Assembly (NCBI RefSeq): GCF_000003855.2
Contig: NW_003101676.1
Location: 2,366,796-2,430,795 of the forward strand
Direction: 5' to 3'
Source: Blastomyces gilchristii SLH14081
Lineage: Eukaryota > Ascomycota > Eurotiomycetes > Onygenales > Ajellomycetaceae
Length of the DNA: 64,000 nucleotides
In this document: piece by piece, positions 47,558 through 59,361 of the stretch
Layout of the letters: every line of letters begins with the position of its first letter
How positions within the stretch are numbered: the first letter of the stretch is position 1
Notes under the pieces: model-generated
Databases searched by the model: none
What the model saw: the letters and a program-made list of their open reading frames with translations, nothing else
Told to the model about the DNA's origin: nothing
Translations under genes and position numbers: made by a program

Positions 47558-48407
47558 AATACTGCACAGCGGGTGACGTGGGTATTGCGGAAGTCAATTT
47601 ATTTATCTTCCTGCCCTTTTTTTTCTTTTCTTTTTCTTTTCTTTTTCTTTTTCTTTCTTTTTCTTACGTCGTTTATTCTTGCTAGGCGGGTAGTGGCGCA
47701 CACTCCATGATTCCCAGAGGGAGTTATTATTATTAGGCCTTCGGTTGTTATGTGCCTAGTGGGCTGGGGCCTGTGCCTCGGACAGGTCGGTCTCGCTGGA
47801 ACGTACTCGCGGTGTCGTGTCGTAATATTTATTTCTCTTATTCGGTTTGGTGTTCCGGTGTCTTGTGGAGTCAAACCGCATTGTTTGGAAGCTTGCTCTG
47901 TTATAAATTTGGGGAGCGGAACTTTCCGTCATATCTATATCCTTTTGTCTTCCTCTCCCAACGGATATGTTGGCTCACACACATACCTCCCATAGACATT
48001 CGCTTTACGAGTTAGCGAGCACTCATTCTGTTGCATGGTGAGATTTGATTACTAGCTGCTACTTCGAACATGTAATTATTTTTGAACTATTCTTTTCGTT
48101 TCAGTTTATGCATTTTCCTCTACATGACACATCATGCCCCTTGATCATCAGGGATGAGCCGCTGTGTATGAATGAGATAAACGACCGGTGCACGAAAAAC
48201 ATGCCAGCTAACTATGAAAACGGAGATGGCCAAGGGGAAGGAATCACAATCTGGGGTGCAGACAGTTACCATAAGTGCTAAAATCAACACAGGCTCAACC
48301 CCAAACATTTACCAATGAATCGATTGCATACGTGGTAAATAGATGTCTAAAAACAGCATAGGCTCGCAAGAAAAAGACAAGAAAGCACAAAATGATAAAG
48401 TATTTCT
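47558..48407. other. Intergenic region between convergent sft1 and ArfGAP genes
   Basis: 850 bp, holding both 3' UTRs. A long pyrimidine tract of CTTTT units lies at about 47615-47665. No gene recognised. Confidence 0.55.
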
Positions 48408-50458
48408 TCACTCCCAAACATTAGAAAACAAATCATCGCTTCCTGAAAAACCTCCGGCCGGCCTTGGCTTCGATGTGGCATTGCTGTTCGGAATTGGCGG
48501 AGGAGCGCTTGTCCATCCACCAAAATCTTCATCAACGGCAACAGTCGGCGCTGATTTAGTCGTAGAAGTGGGTGATTGTGATCCCCATCCAGAGCCAATG
48601 TCGCTGGCAGTGATTTTATCCGGGACTTTCATCATCGATGAAATGGTTTGTTTGTTAGTTGGGGAAGTAGCTTCCGTCGTATTCCAAGCATTCCCGCCCC
48701 ACGGGTCTATTGCGCTGCTTGAGAGCATGCTACTGACGTTTGCAGTGGTGGTTGGTGGGGATACAGGCGCGGACTGTCTTTCGGGTGCCGAGAGGTTGAA
48801 GATAGAATTTGAATTCTCTGTTTTTGGTGGACCTGCGGGAGGAGACGCGGGAGTAGTGATCGACATGGAGGAAAACAAGTCAAAGGAACTAGTTGAAGTC
48901 GCGGGAGGAGCTGCTGTCGCCTTCGTTGATCCCATTGTGGCCCCAACCGGATTGAAATCCCGTCCAGAAGAGATAGACGGATTATTCGATCTCTGTGGTT
49001 TTGGGCCAGAATCAAAAAACCCACCACCACTCAATGGCGGGGAAGAAATGTTTGGTGCGGTGGGCGGGGATTTGGGAGCACTAGACGAGCCGAGGTTCGA
49101 GAACGCATCTTGTTCTTGAGGCGGAGGAGAAGCGGGTGTGGTGGAAGGAAAGCTCAAACCACTAAAAGCATTGGCAAGGCCACCAAATGCATCTGACTGT
49201 GATTGAGCTAGCTGCTGCGGTTGAGGGGAAAATGATCCGAATGAGGTATTGCGTTCGTGCTGGGGCGGGGCTTGCGGCTTGGGCACTGAGGCATATAAAG
49301 ATAGAATAGATTGTTTAAGGTCCGGCCTTGAAGGGCCAGTGGAGCCTATATTGGATGACGGAGTGCTGGATGAGCGGTTTGCCGCTGGCTGGGCAGAGCC
49401 AAAGAAATCCAGTCCAAGTAATGAATCGGCGGGTTTGTTTGGTTTAGGAGCTGGAGCTGCAAAGGGTCTGGTGTGGTTCGTTGGGGGGCGGATACCCGGT
49501 AAATCTGTGGTATTAGGCCTCTCGGGGGGTGCCGGAGAATCGTCATCGAAAAGATTGACTGACTGTCCTGGTCGACGCGGCGTAGGCTGGCTCACTGTTG
49601 ATGCAGCGCGATGGGACGCCGATCGTTCAAGCTTGGCTTTCTCCTGGACGATGGCCAGTGGCTGTGAGAGAGCAGTAAGTAAAAGAAGGGGTGCTGGGTT
49701 AGACAACCCGCAATTTGAAAGGCTCACCATATTATCATCACCTTCATCGACATCCAAGGTTGATGGGTCAGGCATTGGTCCGTCCATTACCCACCGTTTT
49801 GATTCATACTTAGTTCTAATGAAATTCTCCATTTTCCTGTAGGTCAAATTAGAATATCACTTCCGAATAAACCTCTGAGTGGGTGAGGTAAACATACGCT
49901 TCTGAGGGGATATGCCCAGGAGCAAGTTTTGCTTCCCAGTACCTAGGTATAAACAATTAATATATGCCCACCCTTGGTTCTATGCTCCTTCTGCAACGGA
50001 ATTGAGATAGGACGGCGAACTTATTAGCTCTAGCGTTTCCCCATTTAAGCACACTCTGTAGTTGTTCATCCGTCCAGGTATCAAGATCAACTGATTTTAC
50101 TCGGCTGATATGTGTGCCCATACCCCTGTGGATGCCCGAACAACGAATGCAAACAAAGATGCCGATATTCCAGCTGGCCCATCTAGGATCTATTCACAAA
50201 GAGGATAAATGTTAGCTATTCCTACTACATCAAATCTCTAAACATACGCCTGCAGAAGACTTAGGGCGGAGGGTGTAAGTGGAACCGGGATGTCAAAGCA
50301 GGAGACAGAGGGCTGTAACAGAATCAAAAGGGCATACGTTTATTCCGCTTACAATCCGCACAAATCTTATTGCATTCCAATTTCAGCAAATTCTTGATAA
50401 CTAGTTGGTTCTTTGCTGCCCGTTCAGCGGCGGGGTTGGTCGTTCGTCTGGAAGCCAT
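48408..50458 (-). CDS. age2: ArfGAP protein, AGE2/SMAP type
   Basis: Five exons on the minus strand: 50338-50458, 50021-50189, 49898-49942, 49728-49836 and 48408-49661, 1698 nt, 565 residues. The N-terminal ArfGAP domain (about residues 17-135) has the zinc finger C33-x2-C36...C54-x2-C57, an [15 protein letters not shown] block and the catalytic Arg in GIHRG. It then has [15 protein letters not shown] and the IRTKYE helix. The rest is long, disordered and rich in Ser, Pro, Asn and Gln, with NLFDDDSP and a C-terminal DDLFSNVWE, possible adaptor-binding motifs. In yeast Age2 activates GTP hydrolysis on Arf for trans-Golgi transport. The fourth intron (49662-49727) is 66 nt and lacks an in-frame stop, so its retention would add 22 residues. 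Confidence 0.92.
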
Positions 50459-51582
50459 GGCGCAATGTGTGACTAGGGCTAGGGGACATGCAAAGGATAG
50501 CCGAGAGCTGAATGTACGACGCCTTTATCCTGACATAGATGGTTTTATGTTGTTGAGATATGAGAGAATGAGGGTCGGAAATAGGTCGAGTGTATCTGAG
50601 CCGCTGCCTATCTGCCAACCGATCGAATGTTGATATTTGGCGTTTGATATCTGGCGGCGAGTTTGCTGTTCCTAGCCGGATAATGACTAAGCATTGAGTG
50701 TACGCTGTAGTATAGAGACCAAATGCGCAACAGGCTTGGGCCCTCAGGCAACGTGATGGAGGAATGGAGCCATACGGGAAGAACGTAGGGTTAATTTACG
50801 GTGATTACACCGTGGATCCACCATTCCACCCGTGTCACGTGTCGCCGATCGTAACACATGTTCCACCATTATATTCAGCGACACATCACTGAATATTAAA
50901 CATCAAGATGGCGTTGAAACGGCACAGGACTTCTTGACATCATCAGGGGACAGCTCAGTCACCATGTAATTGGCGGATGCCATCATCAAGATACTACTGA
51001 GATACTGTGAGCCATGATATACTATCCTGTCAGTGAAATCAATACTTGCATACTATTCAGCTAGACTAGTTAACTACTTCATACAAATCAAATTACTATC
51101 TAAAGAAACAAGATATCTCAAGTGCAATGTAAATATCTTGTTGTCTGAGATTCATATATTAAATAATCATCATTTTCATTAGTATTCAGTATTGAAATGT
51201 CATACAATACTGTCTTTTAAATCACTGAAAGTCTGACAATAGTGTAACTATCAGAATTCTCTTATAAAATTGACAGATTCAGCAGATAATTCTGTCTGAT
51301 ATGATGTAGAGAAGTAAGTGTAAAGAAAATTCACTTAACTTCTCTCATTTCATGAATAAAGATAGTTATAATTCAGTCAAAATCAGCTCTCTGATATTGA
51401 AGAATATTTCTCTTCATGAGAGAGATTCAGTGAACATACTCTCTGATTTATATGTTAATAAGTCAATAACTGATTGATTAATTAGTTGAAGAGATATACT
51501 GAACTGAGAATATTAACTTATTATAGAAAAGAATCAGACAGTGACCTAGTTTTAAAACTAAGAACTTATTTCAATCAGTGTC
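50459..51582. other. ArfGAP upstream region passing into mutated AT-rich DNA
   Basis: 50459-50990 is normal sequence with a CACGTG box (50836-50841) and small palindromes at 50798-50813 and 50812-50821. From about 51000 it becomes AT-rich with few CC, GG or CG, like the mutated transposons, but no element was recognised up to the LINE-E tail. Confidence 0.5.
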
Positions 51583-51949
51583 ATTATTATTAATATTATT
51601 CTTCAATTATAGATGTATGCAGTCAGAGACTATGACATCTACCTGAGAACTTTTAGTTCTCAGAGTTTTTCCTATATCTGTAAGTTAACTATTATACATT
51701 CATCAATTTCAGATATGTAAAATCAGAAAATTTCAGCTCAGAATATAAAAATCATTTACAAATTACAGTGTTTTAACATCTTCTGATACTTTGAAATCAT
51801 TTGACAATATCATGACAAAGGAAAAGAGAACACAGTCTTAAAGATAGACACATTAAATAGATAGATAGAAAGAAATTGAAAGAAAAAGATAAAGTAAAGA
51901 AAGACTGTAATAAAACAAATTATTAAATATATAACTGTTTTAACAGACT

Positions 51950-54353
51950 ATATCTGATTGATTTCCTTCTCTTCATATTCAGATAATTCTGAATTTAGCT
52001 ATTTTCTTATAGCTGCTTGAGTTTCTGATAGAAAGTCTATTAAGTATTTAATTCCTGTCTCAGTTGAGAATAAGAATCTCATATTTAATTGATTTAGATC
52101 ATACTTCTCTTTCAATCTGACTCTGAGACTATTGTATAATGCACAGTGCATTACAATATGCTCAGAATTCTCATTTGCATTGCAGAATGAGCATTCTATT
52201 GAGTCAAATCTATCATCAAATCTTTGTATATAAGATTTGAAATAGCCATGTCCTAGTTTCAGCTGTATTATAGATGAGAATATTTTCTTTTTACATTTAA
52301 TTGAACAAGATTTCCACTTGGGTTTTGTTTCAAATCTTGAATAATGTATACTCTTCTTTTGTTTCTGCCAGCTTTCATTTCACTTGTCTAAACAAGATTC
52401 TTTTATTTTTCTCTTTGTAAAAGACTAGGACATAATTTTTTGAATAGATCTGCTTAATTCTGCACCCTTTTTTGCAGCTGAATCAGCCAATTCATTGCCA
52501 TGAATATTCATATGAGCAGGAACTCAGTGCAGATGAATTATCAGCTTTGATGTTCTTCTCTTTTGAATTTTCAAAACAGAGTTTAAGATCAGTTCAAGAT
52601 TCATTTGATCATTATGAATCTGACTATTTCTAAGTCTTTTTAAAGCAGCTTGACTATCAGAGAATATCCATGCCTCTTTCAAACTATTTCCTCTTTTATG
52701 AGATTTTATTTCAATGAGTTNNNNNNNNNNNNNNNNNNNNNNNNNNNNNNNNNNNNNNNNNNNNNNNNNNNNNNNNNNNNNNNNNNNNNNNNNNNNNNNN
52801 NNNNNNNNNNNNNNNNNNNNAAAGCTTTCACTATTGCAAAATAGTTTCAGCATCAAAGACTTCAGATTCACAGCCTAGATTTCAGAAATCTGAGATAAAA
52901 TTGATATTATCTTCAGTATAAGCAATGCCTGTGTCTAATCTATTCAAATTCTCATTTTTTGAGTCATCTGAATAAATCAGAATAGAGTCTTTTATATTAA
53001 TTGTAGAAATTCTCTTCAAATACTGTTCATATTCTTTCTCTTTTGATAGTTTACTTATTTATAAGTCTATAAGAGATTCAAGCTTTTCTCTTCAGAGAGA
53101 TAACTTCTCATGATCAACTTTTTCAACATTTAAAGAAGAAAATTAATTTTTAATCAGAGAGTATAGTCTGTACAGTTGAGAAGGCATTTTCTTTGAAGAA
53201 TTATTTTCATTTCAATCAAGAAATCTATTCCAATTCAGTTCATTTCCAGAGTTAATTAATGGAAATGAAGAAGAGACTCTTTCTCTGATTATATAATTTG
53301 AGCTCATCTTTACAACTCTCAGAGCATAGTTTATACAGGCCTTTTCAAATCTAATAGCAGAAGGAGGAATTGAAGCTTCAATTTCCATTGCTTTAATAGG
53401 AGATGATTTGAATGCTCTCAGAATTCTTCTCAAGACTCTGTTTTGCAGACTTTGAAAGAGTTCAGTGAAATTTCCTTGATTATTTCATCAAACTTAAACT
53501 TCATAATCAGCTACTGATGTAATACAGGCTATATATAACTGTCTCATAGCCTGGAAGAATAGATCTCTCTCTGTATTTGATAGTCTGATTATGTTGTTTA
53601 ATAGTCTTTCTGCCTTGACAGTTCTTTGTTGAATGTGATATTTAAAATTCAACTTGGAGTTTAATCATACTTCTAATCATTTGACATTTACACTGGGTTT
53701 AATCTCTCTATTTAAAAGAGTTAGAGATAGTTCTTTCTCATTGAATCTAGGAAAGAAATGAATTAACTCAGTTTTATTCATATCAAATTGAATTTAATTG
53801 ATATCTGCTCTAACAAAGATTTCCTTTGCAGCTTCTTCAATTACTTTTAAATTCTCTTTGATAGTTTTTGAGCTGTAGACTAGACCAATATTATTCACAT
53901 AACTCAGAGATCGCACTATTCTCATATTTCTATTTTTGAATAGATATACAGTATATATTGCAAATAAAATGAGTAAGATTGAAGATTCTTATGATACTTC
54001 TATTTTTATCTCAGTCTTGTCTTGTTTCATTCCATCAAAGAAGAGTTGTATAATTCTTTTAGATATAAAACAGTTAACTCATTTTATTAGAGAAAGTGGT
54101 AGTTTTAATATCTTCAATGTCTGAATTAACTTTGACTTTGAAACATGATCAAATGCTTCTTTTATATCAATAAAAACTGCAGTTGAGACCAGATTCTCAT
54201 GCTTTGCTATTTGAATATTATAAATAACTGAGAGAACAGTGTCAATTGCAGAACACTGTTTTCTATCTCTCATTTATTCACTGAATAAAAGAGAATCACT
54301 TATAGAGCTTATAAAAGATAGTCAAGTAGATATTATCTTTTCTAAAACCTTTT
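51950..54353 (-). pseudogene. LINE-E ORF2 remnant: RT C-terminal part and RNase H
   Basis: From left: zinc knuckle (about 52150-52200), RNase H (52450-53000), connection, then RT. 54079-54273 has the RT palm block (STAVFIDIKEAFDHVS, with the first catalytic Asp) and is followed by fingers sequence. Numerous TGA and some TAG/TAA stops. Confidence 0.82.
52721..52820. other. Assembly gap (100 N)
   Basis: Exactly 100 N within LINE-E RNase H. The flanks are continuous in LINE-F (63161-63185) with only two bases between, so the real gap is probably about 2 bp and the N count is a placeholder. Confidence 0.95.
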
Positions 54354-54610
54354 TGTAAGAAATCCCGCTTCTCGCGGATTCTTTACCCCTATTCCTATCT
54401 CTCGCATAATCAATAGGGCTAGCGGCCCTTGGCTACACACAACTATATAGACTGGAGTTCGCGAATACTATTCACAACTCAGCTTGAATGCTATTATACA
54501 TTTGATCTCTACATTTATCTTTCTACTGTGAACACTTCTAGTAGTTAACAGTACATATCACATCAAGCTGCAAACACCTGAATAATCGCCTGCAAGCACT
54601 TATTCTTACA
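54354..54610 (+). repeat. Gypsy D 5' LTR
   Basis: 257 bp. Differs from the 3' LTR at a few C/T and G/A positions, each LTR being the mutated one at different sites (for example CTCGCGG near 54374 is CTCATGA in the 3' LTR). Confidence 0.93.
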
Positions 54611-54642
54611 TTTCAAGCTCAGTCAGTCAGCAACCACTCATT

Positions 54643-55735
54643 ATGACTGGAAGAACTAGAAACTCATGTGCTTCAACCCCTGTGAACCCTACTGCAGGCA
54701 CTCAGAAGCAGCCACCTGAATCATGAATAACTCTCATAAAAGAGGTCTCAGAGAACTTATCAATCACTCACAGAACATCATTCTCTGCATCTGTGACAGA
54801 AGAACTCTTCAAACCCATGAACAAATCAATCTCAGTGAAGAACATTCTTGAGCATCTCTCACAGAACTAAGCTATTTTTCTACAAGAAATGCTTACTGCC
54901 TGCAAACACTCTCAAACTGAGTCTCTAGACATGATCTTCAGAGACACCTGCAAACTGAAAAGAAACTTTCTCAAGTCACAATCACTTAAGGCCACCTATT
55001 GAATCACAATCTATAAAAGCTTTTGTGAGTTTGCATTTGAAATTGACTCACAAGCTCAGCTGTGTAACATGAAAGATGAAGAAGCTGTCATCTATGCAAT
55101 GACAGACCTCTATTATACTGAAGTCAAGAACTGGCTGAATTATCTAGAGAATAATCATGAGAGATTCTGATGATCTGTTCTCAAGACCTATCTAGAGAAT
55201 AAGTTGAGAGACTTCATGAGTCAGACAGAGAACACCTGAGCTGTGATCATCAATATTAGAAAAAGAGGCAAGAAATCTGATGAAAACTACTCATAGCACT
55301 TCATGAAATTGTAGCATGAATTGAGATCTGTGAAAACAGGGCCCTGAAACAAGACCTGAATGATGATATTTGTGAAGAGACTGGATAAAGACATGCAGAA
55401 CAAGCTCATTGAGCAAGACTCTAAGTTCTTGACTCTGAAGAAACTGATGACTCTCATTCATCACTTACAGATCACTGTGAGAGTCACAGACCTGCAGAGA
55501 GTGAATCATCAATCAGCCTCATGAGGGCCAGAACAACAGAGGACAGATTTATCAGAAAAAGATGATAAGATACAGAGAGATTCACATCTGACTGCTGAGC
55601 AGAGAGAGAGAGCTTCACAAGCTTCTGTGAACAGAGTGTATAACAGAGAGATCAAGGAAAAGAGACTCTGCTTTATCTGTTCTAAATCAGAACATCTCTG
55701 TGCAAACTGTCTGAACAAACTAAAATAGGAATTTG
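54643..55735 (+). pseudogene. Gypsy D gag remnant
   Basis: ATG at 54643 opens a gag frame continuous with pol. It has a charged capsid-like middle and a CCHC zinc knuckle at 55669-55710 (CFICSKSEHLCANC). Interrupted mainly by TGA, with a few TAG/TAA. Confidence 0.8.
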
Positions 55736-58700
55736 AGAAGTCATGGACAGAGTCAGCAACAGCCTTCTTAAGAGCCTTGAAGCTGACATCTGAATCTGTT
55801 GCTCTCTCAATGAAAATGCTTGCTTGCGGGGAGAGACTGTGCCACAGTGCTGCTATTCTGCAAGTATGAGAAGCATTGATGAACTCAGGATTCCAGGTCA
55901 CTGTGATGTCTCTAAAGCTCACAGAGTGAATGAGCTGAAAGATGAAGACTGGGAACCTGCTCTTGTAACAAGCAGAATATGAGAACTCAGATCTGAGAGC
56001 TGAGAGACTTGTGAGAATCATCTTTGAATTGCAAGATCTCTCTGAAATCTGGAGAAGATTTACAGAAACTATGATTATTGCAGACATCACAGATGATATG
56101 TATTTGAGACTTACATGACTTCAAAGACACAATTCACACATAGCTGTCTGTGAGTCAGGTTTATACTTCTGATCAGTGTTGACAGACTCACTCACAGAGA
56201 TAGAAGCAGTTAATGCTGCAGAGTTGATTAGAGAAGACAAGCTCATCTATGTGATGACTTTGTGAGTGTCTGAGAATCTTGCAGTCATGAAAACTGAGCT
56301 TCAGATATCAGAGAAATACTGAGATCTCACAGAGATATTCAGCTCAGTTAAGGCAGCTGAGCTTTCTTCTCATCATGAGAAGAATCTGGTAATAGATTTG
56401 ATAGAAGAGCAGAAACCCTTCTGAGAATCAATCTATAAGCTCTCTCATCATGAGACAGAGGTCTTGCAGACCTATGTAAAGAAGAATCTGAAGAATGACT
56501 TCATCTGACCTTCACAGGCCTCTGCAGGAGTCTCTGTGATATTCATGAAGAAGAAGAATGAAGATCTCAGATTGTGTGTAGACTATCATGACCTGAACTT
56601 CAAGATAATAAAGAGCTGCTATTCTCTGTCTCTGATTGAGAATGTGATCAACTGTCTCACAGAAGCTGTCATATTCACACAACTGAATGTGATCAATGTA
56701 TATGCACAGCTGCAAATACAGTCTGAGAATGAATGAAAGACTGTCTTTAGAACTGCACTGAGACTGTTTGAATATCTAGTGATGTCTTTTGATCTGACTA
56801 ATGCCCCTGCAGTATTCCAGTCTTTTATCAATAAAACACTTCATGTATATCTGAATGTCTTTGTGATAATATATCTGAATGATGTGATAGTGTACTCTGT
56901 GAAGGAGAAAGAACACACTGAGCATGTGTGAAGTGTGTTGAAGGTCTTAGATGAGGCAGGACTGTATATTAAGCTCACAAAGTGCAACTTCAGTGCCTGC
57001 TGAATTAATTTCCTAGAATATGTAATCACTGCAGATGATATTCAGATGAAACCTTCACAGATTGAGACTATTCTATCATGACTGAAGTTAACTAGTATTC
57101 ATGAGATTCAGATCTTTCTGAGCTTTGTGAATTTCTATAGATGATTTATCTTTGTATTCATGAGAATCTTCTTGACCCTTACAGACATGCTGAAGAGTGG
57201 AAACAAGAAGAAGTCATTCTGTAAACAGAGGATGAAAAGGTTATTGAGAAGAGAGAACTGTGAGGACTTTCTTATCTCAGAAGCTCACAGGGTCTTTGCA
57301 AGGTTGAAACAGATATTTACAGATACAGTGATGCTGTTTCACTTTGATCTCTTGCTTTTAATCAGATTGAAGACAGATGTCTTCTTCTTTGTGATTTCAG
57401 AAATAGTCTTGCAACTACAGTCAAATGAGAACTGAGTTTCAGTGGCCTTTTTCTCATGAAAGATGCAACCTGTGAAGATCAACTATGACATTCATGATCA
57501 GAAGCTTCTTATAATAGTGAAATTCTTCTGTCACTGATGTCACTACTTTGAGGGCCTTGTAACAGTGATTACTGTTAGAACTGATCATAACAGCTTATGA
57601 CAGTTTGCTTCAATCAAGGAACTCTCACAGCAGCAGGTTCACTGAGCTCAGAGACTGAGTGAGTTCTGGTTCAAGATAGAATATATTAAGAGAACTAAGA
57701 ACTCAGTGAATGAACTCTCTTGCAGATCAGACTATGTTAAGAAGGCCAGGATGACAGACACAGAGAGACTAGAGAAGACAGAAAAGCTTCATGAAATGCT
57801 CAGACTGAGTGTTACAAAGAGATTGACTGAAGAGTCTCTCAATCCCCTGTGAGAGAAGAGAGAGAAGAGAGAAAAGAAGCCTGTACAACTACTCTCTACA
57901 ATACTGAGAGTCAACACTCTGAGAATCTCTGTAAGAATTCTTGAAGAGAGTATCTATAATCTGAAGAGTTTGCAGGCTTTGAGAAGCACTGTGAAAGATC
58001 TGATGTAAGAGAAAACAGAGCATAAGTCTTTATAAAATCTTCTATTCAGATTGTCTGAACTGCAACTGAAGAATGAATATACTCAACATATTTGAAAACT
58101 GCTCATGACAGAGATCAACCCTGCAGAAACAAAGAATTGAAGAGACTTAAATAACCTCTTGCAAAGAGAGGGCTGGATTTATATGCCTATGAATGAGTTT
58201 CTACATGTAGAACTCATTAAAAGGCATCATGACTCTTCTCTAGTGAGTCATTTTACAGATACTAGAACTCATGAGTTGCTCACAAGGAAATACTTCTGAC
58301 TGAAGATGTGAGAACTTGTGAAGAAGATAGTGAATTCTTATACTGTTTATCAGGATTTGTGAGTAGTGCAGTTCAGATCATATGAAGAACTTACTCCTCT
58401 ATTCATTCTGCAGAAACCTTGAGAACAGCTAGAAATGAATACTCTTGTGAGCCTCTCTGAAAGCAAGGACATATATGATGCCTGCTTTGACAGTGTGCTG
58501 GTGATAGTGAATCACTTCATCAAGATGACACACTTTATACCCACTCACAAGAACTTGAAGTCAAAGGATTTGACTCACATCTTCATCTGCAATGTGATCC
58601 GGTTGCATGAGTTGTCTGCAAACATTGTCTCAGACAGAGAATCAATCTTTGCAGAAGAGTTCTGATCTGATCTGATGACTATACTGAAGATCTCACAAGA

Positions 58701-59361
58701 TCTAAGCATGACTTTTCATCAACAGACAGATGATCAGACAGAATGCCTGATAAGTATATTGAAACAGTATCTGCAGTGCTTTATCAATTACAATCAGAAT
58801 AACTGAGTGCATTGATTATCACTCACAGAGTTCATGTACAACAACTCAAAGTATGTCAGCACAGGTAAAATCCTCTTTAAGATGCTCACTGAGACTCATC
58901 TGTGAATGATCTTGATGAACCTGTGAGAGTACACTATAGAGTGTGATGATGCTCATGAACAGGCTGAGAGAATTCAGGAGATTCAGGAGAAAGCTCACAA
59001 ATTCTTGAGAAAGGCTCAAGAGTATCAGAAGAGATACTATGACTTCAAGCATATTGCAAAGAGTTTCAAGAAAGATGATAGAGTCTGACTGAGTCTAGAA
59101 AACATCATCATACAGAGATCTAGTAAGAAGCTGAATCTCTTGCAGACAGAGCCTTGTAAGATTATGAAGAAAGTTAGTCTGCAGTTCTATAGATTGAAAC
59201 TGTCATCTGAGTTGCAGATGCACAATATTTTTCATGTCTCTTTGCTCTGTAAATACAAGGAATTCTTAGAAGAGAACTCTGTGACTCATCACCCTGTTCA
59301 TGAAGCACTAGAGAGTGAAAGAGAATATCAGATCAAAGAAATTATTGACTCAGAGAAGTGA
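55736..59361 (+). pseudogene. Gypsy D pol remnant: RT, RNase H, integrase
   Basis: RT begins around 56440; 56536-56736 has the FMKKKNEDLRLCVDYHDLN block and a YLND box at 56872-56883 where YLDD is expected. RNase H is about 57300-57700, and the integrase zinc region is about 58200-58400. The integrase core block (58435-58665) contains DACFDSVLVIVNHFIK and IVSDRESIF. The tail at 59140-59361 has the GPYF-like FYRLKLSSELQMHNIFHVSLL and HEALESEREYQIKEIIDSE, the start of a chromodomain-like segment. Same frame as gag; many TGA stops. Confidence 0.85.

Noticed and set aside
47599..48281. Small ORFs between sft1 and the ArfGAP gene
   Set aside because: They overlap the pyrimidine tract and likely 3' UTRs; no recognisable product.
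48343..49842. Long plus-strand ORFs (258 and 197 codons) opposite the ArfGAP gene
   Set aside because: The minus strand has a complete spliced ArfGAP gene. The plus frames are open because of its Ser/Pro-rich codons and have no domain.
50798..50841. Palindromes as the terminal repeat of a DNA transposon
   Set aside because: No matching inverted end was found within the following kilobases; kept only as small palindromes in an upstream region.
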